Source of the DNA: Petrosia ficiformis
Taxonomy: Eukaryota > Porifera > Demospongiae > Haplosclerida > Petrosiidae
Reading direction: 5' to 3'
NCBI GenBank assembly: GCA_947044365.1
Contig: OX345637.1
Span: forward strand, 4,016,501 to 4,080,500
Length of the DNA stretch: 64,000 nucleotides
Below are positions 54,401 to 64,000 of the stretch, piece after piece. Position 1 is the stretch's first letter, and each line of letters starts with the position of its first letter. Position numbers and translations under genes: made by a program. The notes beneath the pieces are model-generated. The model saw nothing but the letters and a program-made list of their open reading frames with translations, did no database searches and was not told where the DNA came from.

Positions 54401-55590
54401 TCATCATAAGTTGATTATATTTATACATATCCCACTCAAGCCAAAATAGGTAAAATTCTGTAGCATATATGTTGTCAAACAAATGTACAGCCAATAGCCA
54501 GATCAAATATACAAGACATATTTGTGTTGGGATTTGCTTATAATCAGATAGTCACTAATCTGAAATCTTGGACTTGTTATGAGCCAAAATTTAATTAATT
54601 GGTGAATTAGATTATACTTCATCATGAATTAAAGGTCAACCATCATTTGGACTACAAATCTACTGAATTTGTAGCATATAAGTACATGTACATGTACATG
54701 TATAACATGCAAGACCTCCATGATGAACTACTACAAGTATAATATCATCACATTATACATGTACATGTGTAATTGTGTATAATATATTTATTTATTTATT
54801 AGGTATAATTGCTCAATTTATAGTCTAGACCAAATGTTTTGATAAATTCACATGGCATAACATTGGCCCAAATAGCTGACACTAGTTTTAGGCACAGATG
54901 ACACATACACATAGTTATAGTGTCATTAACTCTTCCCAATGGCCCCACATTGTAAGCCACTTTGCTCCAAGCTTCAAAATCTCATTGAACATTCTATTGA
55001 GAAAGCCTCACATAAACTGTTCCACTATGATCCCTTCAGAACTCTAACACTACACAAAATGCTAAACACAGCAAGTTATGGTTAAGCAGGTTGTAAAACT
55101 AGTGAGGCTGTAAATTACATGTACATCAGTGCATGTACATGTCGGGTGACTATGGATGCAAACAAGTGTATATAGAGAAAAAAAGTATCCCTATGATTGC
55201 TTTATGGTGTCCAGCATTCAGTAATCATGGTTGACTTTATCATGCCTGAAACACAACAGCCTATTATTGATTATCTACTCTCTTTACCTCTTGTAGAACT
55301 TTAGGACTATATTTCAGGTAGAATAGTTAGCTAGTAGTTCTAGTTTCTAATTCTATGTAAGCTACAAGCAGCTTTCTTTCTGCTGAGTTCGAGCGCGCGT
55401 TCTATTACGTGCCACGCCCATTAATTGACCCAGCCCCCGAGAATGACGCAACTTCCTTAACTACGTATACAACGCATACTCGCAAAGTGGACACAAGAAA
55501 ATATATAAATATATAAATATATATTTAAATATATATATATATAGTTCGAACCCGTGGGAAAGCAATCATAGGGATGGCCCTACGGGCCAT
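54401..55590. other. Spacer, no gene recognised
   Basis: It includes a decayed SINE-like stretch near 54840-54985, a CpG-containing patch at 55385-55490 (GAGCGCGCG..., TGACGCAAC, CTACGTATAC) that stands out from its surroundings, and segments ATCCCTATGATTGCT (55184) / AGCAATCATAGGGAT (55561) that are complementary. Confidence 0.4.
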
Positions 55591-55594
55591 AAAA

Positions 55595-57450
55595 AGGATC
55601 TTTGAATACTATGCTTACCTGTACATGTACATGTGACTAAGATGCAAAAAGAGTATCTTTGAATACTATGTTTACATGTACATGTGATTATGGATGCAAA
55701 AAAGGGATCTTTGAATACTATGCTTACATGTACATGCAAAAAGGGGATCTTTGAATACTATGCTTACCTGTACATGTACATGTGACTATAGATACAAAAA
55801 GAGGATCTTTGAATACTATGCTTACATGTACATGTACATGTGATTATGGATGCAAAAAGGGGATCTTTGAATACTATGCTTACCTGTACATGTACATGTG
55901 ACTATAGATACAAAAAGAGGATCTTTGAATACTACACTTACCTGTACATGTACATGTGACTATGGATGTAAAAAGGAGATCTTTGAATACTATGCTTACA
56001 TGTACATGTACATGTGATTATGGATGCAAAAAGGGGATTTTTGAATACTATGCTTACCTGTACATGTACATGTGACTATAGATACAAAAAGAGGATCTTT
56101 GAATACTACACTTACCTGTACATGTACATGTGACTATGGATGTAAAAAGGAGATCTTTGAATACTATGCTTACATGTACATGTACATGTGATTATGGATG
56201 CAAAAAGGGGATCTTTGAATACTATGCTTACCTGTACATGTACATGTGACTATAGATACAAAAAGAGGATCTTTGAATACTACGCTTACCTGTACATGTA
56301 CATGTGACTATGGATGTAAAAAGGAGATCTTTGAATACTATGCTTACATGTACATGTACATGTGACTATGGATGTAAAAAGGAGATCTTTGAATACTATG
56401 CTTACATGTACATGTACATGTGATTATGGGGGATCTTTGAATACTATGCTTACATGTACATGTACATGTGATTATGGGGGATCTTTGAATACTATGCTTA
56501 CATGTACAGTACATGTGATTATGGATGCAAAAAAGGGATCTTTGAATACTATGCTTACATGTACATGTACATGTACATGTGACTATGGATGCAAAAAGGG
56601 GATCTTTGAATACTATGCTTACCTGTACATGTACATGTGACTATAGATACAAAAAGGGGATCTTTGAATACTATGTTTACCTGTACATGTACATGTGACT
56701 ATGGATGCAAAAAGGAGATCTATGCTTACATGTACATGTGACTGACTATAGATGTAAAAAGGGGATCTTTGAGCACTATGATTACCTGTACATGTGTGAC
56801 TATGGATGCAAAAAAGGAATCTTTGAATACTATACTATGCTTACATGTATATGTACATGTGTCTATGGATGCAAAAAGGTTACATGTACATGTGTGACTA
56901 TAGATACAAAAAGGGGATCTTTGAATACTATGCTTACATGTACATGTGACTATAGATACAAAAAGGGGATCTTTGAATACTATGCTTATATGTGCATGTG
57001 ACTATGGATGTAAAAAGGGGATCTTTGAATACTATGCTTACATATACATGTGACTATGGATGTAAAAAGGGGATCTTTGAATACTATGCTTACATGTACA
57101 TGTGACTATAGATACAAAAAGGGGATCTTTGAATACTATGCTTATATGTGCATGTGACTATGGATGTAAAAAGGGGATCTTTGAATACTATGCTTACATG
57201 TACATGTGACTATGGATGTAAAAAGGGGATCTTTGAATACTATGCTTACATGTACATGTGACTATAGATGTAAAAAGGGGATCTTTGAATACTATGCTTA
57301 CATGTACATGTGACTATAGATGTAAAAAGGGGATCTTTGAATACTATGCTTACATGTACATGTGACTATAGATGTAAAAAGGGGATCTTTGAATACTATG
57401 CTTACATGTACATGTGACTATGGATGTAAAAAGGGGATCTTTGAATACTA
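55595..57450 (+). repeat. Minisatellite array, 52-58-bp units, about 33 copies
   Basis: The unit contains GGATCTTTGAATACTATGCT, TACATGTACATG and TGACTATGGATGTAAAAAG. Units are mostly about 58 bp in the left part and 52 bp in the right part (57000-57420); the six-base difference is one ACATGT hexamer. Two alternating sub-types (CTTACCTG...ATAGATACAAAAAGAGG and CTTACATG...ATGGATGCAAAAAGGGG) form higher-order pairs at 55740-56330. Open frames through it are by-products. Confidence 0.95.
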
Positions 57451-57914
57451 CTCATCTGCAATGCTTATTATGGTAGAAAATTAGGTAGGTGGAGTAATAG
57501 TTGCCCTTCCTGGATACCAAGTTCCTTGTCTGCAATGCTTATTATTATGGTAGAAAATTAGGTAGGTGGAGTAATAGTTGCCCTTCCTGGATACCAAGTT
57601 CCTTGTCTGCAATGCTTATTATTATGGTAGAAAATTAGGTAGGTGGAGTAATAGTTGCCCTTCCTGGATACCAAGTTCCTTGTCTGCAATGCTTATTATT
57701 ATGGTAGAAAATTAGGTAGGTGGAGTAATAGTTGCCCTTCCTGGATACCAAGTTCCTTGTCTGCAATGCTTATTATTATGGTAGAAAATTAGGTAGGTGG
57801 AGTAATAGTTGCCCTTCCTGGATACCAAGTTCCTTGTCTGCAATGCTTATTATTATGGTAGAAAATTAGGTAGGTGGAGTAATAGTTGCCCTTCCTGGAT
57901 ACCAAGTTCCTTGG
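57451..57914 (+). repeat. 77-bp tandem repeat, 6 copies
   Basis: TCTGCAATGCTTATTATTATGG starts recur at 57531, 57608, 57685, 57762 and 57839, exactly 77 bp apart; the first unit lacks 3 bp. The copies appear identical, implying very recent amplification. The array abuts the minisatellite directly. Confidence 0.97.
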
Positions 57915-59450
57915 ACAAAATAATTGACTGTTTAAGTTTAACTATAATAATTATTAATGGCTCCTTTTCACATCTTCCTTAAAATGGTAATGAGCTTTCT
58001 ACTTTCCAAATTCCAACTTCTGCTTTAAGCATTTTGGAGACAGAAAGACATTAAATGTGGTAAATTCTTAACAATATGGAAATTAGAACAAATTTATTAA
58101 TACATGTATATGATAAATGTATACATGTAAATGTGTAATAATATTCCTAAGTTCAATGTGGAGGAGTTGTGGTAAATTAGAAGTGTAAACAGATTTATTA
58201 TTGTTATGTGATAAATATGTAATAAAGGTCATTCACATTCACTTGGACCTCAGAAAAATGTTAGTTTATAATGACCAATAATCTTTTTACCCACACCATT
58301 TTCCTATAATTATCCTTCCCATTATTATTTTTTGTGTATATTAAATTTTAATCTGTTGCTTCATTATTGAGTTACAATATAATCATGTATTAACCTTATG
58401 ACATTTAACTATACACGATATTACATATAAAGTCACCAAGTCATTGTGGATGTGAACAGACCATAGTACTTCAACAGTTCAATGTGGTAAATTATCTTCC
58501 ATAAATTACATTTAACCCTCAACATGAATTCTGAAAGACTTTGAAATGTTTACAATGACTTGTGTATGTTATGCCTCTGCTGAAAGTTCATCTAACTTTG
58601 GTTGTCATGGAAATGTAATTCGATTTTTAAAAAAAGATCACCTGATCAATTAATAACATTTTATCTATATTCATGAATGTGTAATTAAGTGTTAATAGGT
58701 AATGAATCTCATTAACTACAGACAATTAACATTCTTTAATAATAATATCAACACACTTGGGAAGTCAACAATGTACACATAACTATATAAGTACAATACA
58801 ATACAATACAATACAATACAATACAATACAATACAATACAGTACAATACATTACAGTAGAGTACAATACAATACAGCACAGTGCGGTATATAGTATAGTA
58901 CAGTACAGTATAAGATTTTGACCACTAGTATCTAAAGAGTCACCTCTTTACATTGAAATGAGTACCCACTATGAAGGACATATCATATAATAATATTACA
59001 AGGTGAAACGAAAACACATAAGGGAGGTCAGGAGTGTACATTGTATTTCTGTTGGTATGTTAATTGATAGTGTTGGTAAGATATACAGGTATGTGTTTGA
59101 ATACAAACAAAAACACTAGGGAAGTTAGCGATGTATAATCATACAAGTTAATTAATGGTGTTGGTGACATCAGTGCTGCATTCATGCCAAGGGGGGTGCC
59201 TTTGGCAAAACAGGTATTTGTTGAAATAAAGGGGGTGAAGCCCCCATCCATGTATGCAGACACATAGAGGATGTAGTATTTATGTCCAACGTTGCCATCA
59301 AAATCTCATGAATATCATTATGTGGTTCATTTAGGGTAAGGTTGGGGTTCCCTTGTGGTTAGGGTTCAATCAGTATTAGTGTTTGATGGCAATCTTGGAC
59401 ATCACTCCCCCAAATGCAGCCCTGTACATGTATAGTGTGCACAATTCTCA
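57915..59450. other. Spacer with pentanucleotide microsatellite
   Basis: No gene recognised. A perfect ACAAT-type pentanucleotide run lies at about 58793-58841, decaying to about 58915. A GGGGG-rich patch at 59180-59245 includes a short hairpin (GCCAAGGGGGGTGCCTTTGGC). Confidence 0.5.
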
Positions 59451-59451
59451 C

Positions 59452-59513
59452 TTCAGTGAAGAGTCTATCATACCCAACCACATCATTTTGTTGTCCAGTG
59501 TTTGATTGATTAG
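59452..59513 (-). CDS. Candidate short coding exon (upstream PAS gene exon?)
   Basis: A minus-strand 62-nt segment bounded by CTTTTATTTTAG at the acceptor and GAA|GTGAGA at the donor encodes NQSNTGQQNDVVGYDRLFTE with no stop and finishes in phase 0, which suits the phase-0 start of the PAS exon at 48982 if other exons intervene in phase. No domain was recognised. It could equally be a chance pairing of splice signals. Confidence 0.35.
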
Positions 59514-59632
59514 CTAAAATAAAAGAAGAGATATTGTAATATATCATAAACATTGACAAGTATAAATTATTTATTCAAATTTTCAACACGACAAATGCAG
59601 CATGTCACACCAATAATAATGAGCAAGAGACT

Positions 59633-59794
59633 ATGAAGAACCTAGCACATATGAAGAACCTAGAACATATGAAGAACCTAACACATATGAAGAACCTAGC
59701 ACATATGAAGAACCTAACACATATGAAGAACCTAGCACATATGAAGAACCTAACACATATGAAGAACCTAGCACATATGAAGAACCTAGCACAT
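59633..59794 (+). repeat. 18-bp tandem repeat, 9 copies
   Basis: ATGAAGAACCTAGCACAT is repeated nine times with only small changes (GCACAT, AACACAT and one GAACAT form). Being 18 bp, it keeps open frames on both strands; the plus frame would encode MKNLAH repeats. Confidence 0.97.
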
Positions 59795-59799
59795 GTACA

Positions 59800-61480
59800 T
59801 GTACTGTGTGCAAGTTTGAATAACAACAAATTGCTGATTATTCTGACATGTAAAAGCACTAATTACATGTACATGTATCACAATGTACATGTACATTTAC
59901 ATATGCTCCAGGCTAAACAATACATGTACAGCTCATTCTAAGCCAGAGTGGCTGCTTTAATATTTTCTAAGCCCTTTGTGGTTGTGTTTTATGAATTCTA
60001 TAAGCCATTGTGGCTGCTTGTTTGTTTGTTAATCGTTTCTACGCCTTTTGCTAGCATGCTAGGCACATGAATTTTCATGTACATGTGCAGTACATGTACT
60101 GTTTACCATGGCAGAAAATATATTTATAATATCATGTACATGTACATGTGCATGTATATTATTTGTACATGCACTATCTTTCCAGGGTGCCTATATTTCA
60201 CTAGCTTCGTACATGTATAATTGTATATGTATATGAAATAGTGAATTAATGATTCATTTTTGATCTAAAACATAACTCATGCTACATGTTTAAATACTTA
60301 ATGCAATCAGAGCCTTTAATTATAATATACATGTACATGTACATGTATATGGTACTATTCTAGGCAGTTATACCTTTAGGGGTTGAGTCTCTATATTGTA
60401 TAAGATACGTATATTTAGTATAATACCATATACGTATGTTCTAATTATTTCATGCTACTTGTGTATGTTGCATGAAATAAGAACCAAACTATGAGAGTTT
60501 AATATAACAAAACTGTACTTTTCCCTCGCATAACATTCATCTAAAATTATAAATTTGATGACCAGTAATTAACAGATGACAAGTCAAATTGTTTATGATG
60601 ATAACACTATACAGCTAGGTACGCCATCTGATTGAATTATGATCTGTTTTTAATATCATCAACAGCAATATAATACCATTTACCCACACACACACATAGC
60701 ATAAACTTCATATGTATATGCTTACAGTAAGGTGTGTATGAGTGTTGTGTACATGTAACTCATACATATACATTTTACCTACATGACTGTATATGTAATT
60801 ATAGTACAGTCTGTATATTAAATTATGAAGTGTTGCGCAACTCTGCACTTTGTGACAGATGTTCAGAACTGCATACGTAATTACATAAAATTATAATTTC
60901 ATGTTTCACTGGGTTGATGTACATTTTTGTAAAGTTAAATAATAATTGTTCTAAACACATCATAAAGAATATCAATTAAGGGCTGTACTCAATAGTAAAC
61001 AAACATTTACCACTATGATGATAACATGTACAGGAGGAAATGATATCAATATGTATAATATGAATCATTTGTAAAAACGACCTTAAAAGCATGTTTTAGT
61101 ACTGATATCTTTGTATACACATCTACATTTTCTATGCTTATTGTTACAAATCTTTTAATAGCCCTTTTGGTACAAGATCAGTGTTCTGCCAAAACTGGTT
61201 GGGAATAACCACCTCAGATGAATTATAGCCACCTATCATAAATACAAAATATATAGGCTACTGAGACAGAATTAAGTACACTGTATATATTGGATAGACA
61301 GCACTAAATGCAAAGTTAAAATCTGGCACAGCAAGATGTTTCAAAGATATGGTATTCTATATCTTACCTGTTTTAATAATACACACATAGTTCACATGTA
61401 ATAGACATTGTACAAAACCACAAATTATACCGTGACCTTTAATTTTATTAGTTAAACCTCAATCATTAAGCATGTACGTA
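59800..61480. other. Spacer, no gene recognised
   Basis: AT-rich, with dispersed TACATGTACATG palindromes at about 60080-60140 and 60330-60350. Confidence 0.5.
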
Positions 61481-61489
61481 CATATACAT

Positions 61490-62040
61490 GTATAGCCATA
61501 CATGAGTACATACATGAGTACATACATGTACAAGTACATTGTGCATGTATACATACGTGTACATACATGTACATACACATGTACATATATGATACATGAG
61601 TACATATACATTTACATAAATGTACATGTACATATGTATAATTGTGTACAGCATGCATACATAATATATACATGCATATACATGTACATACATGTACATG
61701 TGTAATTGTGTACAGTTTGCATACATTATACATTGTGTATGTACATGTACATGTGTAATTGTGTACAGTATGTATGCATAATATATACATGTACATACAT
61801 GTACATGCATAATTGTGTACAGTATGCATACATGTACATTATATATACATGTACATACATGTACATGTACATGTATATATATATATATATAATGTATGTA
61901 CATGTACATGTATAATTGTGTACAGTATGTATGCATAATATATACTTGTACATACATGTACATACATGTACATGTGTAATTGTGTACAGTATGCTTACAT
62001 ACATAATATATACTTGTACATAACTAAAATGTACAGTGCA
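61490..62040. repeat. Imperfect tandem array with TACATG hexamers
   Basis: AATTGTGTACAGTATGCATA recurs with variation at about 61640, 61705, 61760, 61810, 61914 and 61979, separated by ATATATAC and TACATG/TACATA runs. Long open frames here (up to 165 codons of M, Y, H, V, C) are low-complexity by-products, not genes. Confidence 0.85.
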
Positions 62041-63220
62041 CTATACGTATGTATCAGGTATTTAACAATCACACATGAATCACTATAAACTTTCTATTTC
62101 ACAACTGGCAGGTGTGAAGAATGATAATTTATTAAAAATGAGAACAATGACAATACAGAAATGATCAGGTCAGAACAGACACATGATATTAAACACAAGG
62201 TGTCAAACATAATAATTATAATAATTAATAGAAGGTCAACTTATAGGGGAACATTTCTAACAGTTTTTATACCTTTGTTAGGTAGGTATGTAGGTGAATT
62301 TTAAGTAGACGAAGTAGCCCATCAGTCTACATGGGAGCTCTGAAATTATACCTTCAGTAGAGTTGAAGATTACGCACTATACTTTGATGTAGTTTGAACT
62401 AGAAGGTATAAACTACTATCCACTCCCAAACTTTAACTAGGATACAATTTGAACTAGTAAGAATGCTGAGTGTTTCAGCAGGCCTACATGTACATGTATA
62501 TATAGTTATAACAAGGAATTTAGAAAGCTTCCTATTATCAAAGCTTTTTCATCACAGCATTTAGTTTTAAAAAAGTCTTGGCATTATTCAAATATATACT
62601 AAGTTATAACATTAATTAATGTATTAGCAATATTCATGTAATAACATACATGTACATGTATATAATGTGGTTTAATTGTCTGAATTCAATGAACTGGAAT
62701 GCAATCAATATCTTGTAATCAAAGGAGCTTTGATAATAGGAAGCTAAATTGATTAAATGCGGGTATTAGTTAGTAGACTTGAAGTTAGTTATAAAATATA
62801 TAATTATAATAAGTTGTTGTTGTTGTTATACACACATACATAGCTTTACATGTGTATACTACAATACATACAATCAAACTACACTAATTATGTTAATTAA
62901 CTTTTCAAAATAGAAACATAACAAAAGAGAGTGATAATTAGTCAGTTCTTCATTAGAGGATACATGTGTAGCTGCAGCTGTTTAGTTCAGGTTAGACAAC
63001 AGACACATGATCTTGAGCTCATGGCAAGTTGTTTGTGTATAAACTAACCACATCTATATAATCTTACATCATTATGGATGTAGCAATGTGTGCTATAATA
63101 TAAATGTTGTTCAAAAGTAGCGGTTATTTAATATATATAAATACGATCTAAAAATCAATAAAAATTAACAAAAATCGCTCAGTAATTAGTAAATATTTTA
63201 TGGTTCACATAAGATTCGCT
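62041..63220. other. Spacer, no gene recognised
   Basis: AT-rich with no convincing exon. Segments at about 62505-62560 (GAATTTAGAAAGCTTCCTATTATCAAAGC) and 62720-62750 (CAAAGGAGCTTTGATAATAGGAAGCT) are partly complementary, suggesting a foldback element of about 240 bp. Confidence 0.45.
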
Positions 63221-63224
63221 ACAA

Positions 63225-63400
63225 AGATTTTGATAAGTTTTGAAGCATGGGCTAAATTGGCTCAACATTGCTTAGTGTGTACGCCATTAGGAATACATTT
63301 TGAGCCAATTAATGCTTTTAGTGTCAATATAATCATAATTAAATTGTGCCAAATAAGAAGCTCTTTGGGCCAATGGTGCACCATATGAGCTCATCAAAAA
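63225..63400 (+). mobile_element. SINE-like repeat, copy 3
   Basis: GTTTTGAAGCATGGGCTAAA...TTTTGAGCCAATTAATGC and AAGAAGCTCTTTGGGCCAAT match copies 1 and 2. The B-box part is absent. Confidence 0.65.
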
Positions 63401-64000
63401 CAGATTCGCTATAATTCCTGATATTGTTTGTGTGCTTATTCAGTTTTGATATCCTTATGTGCTTTTTTTTTTACAACAAAATGTTATTTTTATTATCCAG
63501 GTTACTAGTTACACAGGAAATCATAGCTACAAGTATTTCTCTTTGTATACAACAGGCACATGATATACATTGTAACTCCAGATATACTGCAACATTAATT
63601 TCTGGGTTTGTTATTTAGAAGTTGCTGATAGTTACTGCACAATTCCACAGTAAAAACTGAAGACAATAGGCCATGGTGTATGTATGAACACTATCGATAA
63701 CACTGGGATAAGTGTCATTTAGGGAGACAAACAAAACAGCTTCATAGAGATGTTGACATTGGCAAATGTAAGCAGTAGGATAGTCTCTACAGATAGTCAG
63801 CATGTTAGCTATACTTAATATACATGTATATACATTTATGTATGTACATGTTTAAGATTTTAACTACAATGTACAGGTAACCCAGTGACACAATGATTAC
63901 ATTTTACCATGTATTATAGCAACATAATCGCTGCACAAGCTTTATTACATTGTTTAAATATATTTGTATAAATTGTTATATTTCTAACTTCATTTTTAGT
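63401..64000. other. No firmly recognised gene
   Basis: A minus-strand open frame at 63803-63615 (MLTICRDYPTAYICQCQHLY...) is coding-like in composition but lacks a recognised domain or clear splice sites. Otherwise AT-rich. Confidence 0.3.

Noticed and set aside
56362..57001. Open frames of 92-98 codons
   Set aside because: They are reading frames through the minisatellite units, with no gene features.
55600..57914. CRISPR array
   Set aside because: Repeats are contiguous without unique spacers and the DNA is animal; these are tandem repeats.
61452..62004. Long overlapping open frames on both strands (up to 165 codons)
   Set aside because: They run through a TACATG/ATAT tandem array and consist almost only of M, Y, H, V, C, T and I; the repeat simply lacks stops.

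Overview
The window is AT-rich eukaryotic DNA from an early-branching animal, most likely a demosponge (Amphimedon-like). This is inferred from spliced genes with very short introns (about 50-70 nt in several places), an ABCB-type transporter, a PAS-domain transcription regulator, fibrinogen-related sequences, and a dense load of animal-type transposons and small inverted-repeat elements. I could not test the species assignment.

Layout. 1-2.6 kb: a hAT transposon end and unexplained DNA. 2.6-14.9 kb (minus strand): exons of an ABCB half (TMD1 start at 13.3-13.9 kb; NBD1 plus linker at 2.6-3.9 kb), separated by about 9.5 kb filled with a Harbinger-like element, small inverted-repeat elements, a Gypsy integrase scrap and a two-gene DDE transposon (transposase plus HIRAN-like protein). 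In-frame stops in several candidate exons make the ABC gene a likely pseudogene or one with unresolved exons. 14.9-16.5 kb: a YY1-like promoter motif, a zinc-cluster transposon scrap and a TTAA-flanked piggyBac-like MITE.

17.2-33.5 kb is the most interesting part: a direct tandem duplication of a block of about 7.5 kb. Each copy carries two head-to-head paralogous genes: P1 (minus, 428 aa) and P2 (plus, 468 aa). Both encode a signal peptide on a tiny first exon, long helical/coiled-coil proteins sharing a C-terminal motif block, and a C-terminal ER-retrieval tetrapeptide: KDEL in P1, HDEL in P2. They look like a matched pair of ER-lumenal proteins of unknown function sharing a 143-bp bidirectional promoter. 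P2 is intact in both copies. P1 is intact only in the second copy; the first has a lost start codon, a MITE insertion and a 371-bp deletion. MITEs present in only one copy have insertion sites that can be defined exactly by comparing the copies.

33.4-36.3 kb: three broken fibrinogen-related genes, one joined to a P2 fragment. 37-41.7 kb: retroelement graveyard (Gypsy integrase, a non-LTR-type RT, a restriction-like endonuclease-type tail, a Penelope-like RT). 43.0-49.0 kb (minus): the C-terminal two-thirds of a PAS-domain transcription regulator, with six exons resolved; its N-terminal exons must lie further right. 49-64 kb: gene-poor DNA rich in TACATG palindromes, tRNA-derived SINEs, a hAT MITE, a 355-bp-arm inverted repeat and several tandem arrays (52-58-bp minisatellite of about 1.85 kb, 77-bp x6, 18-bp x9, a pentanucleotide run and an imperfect array near 61.6-62.0 kb).
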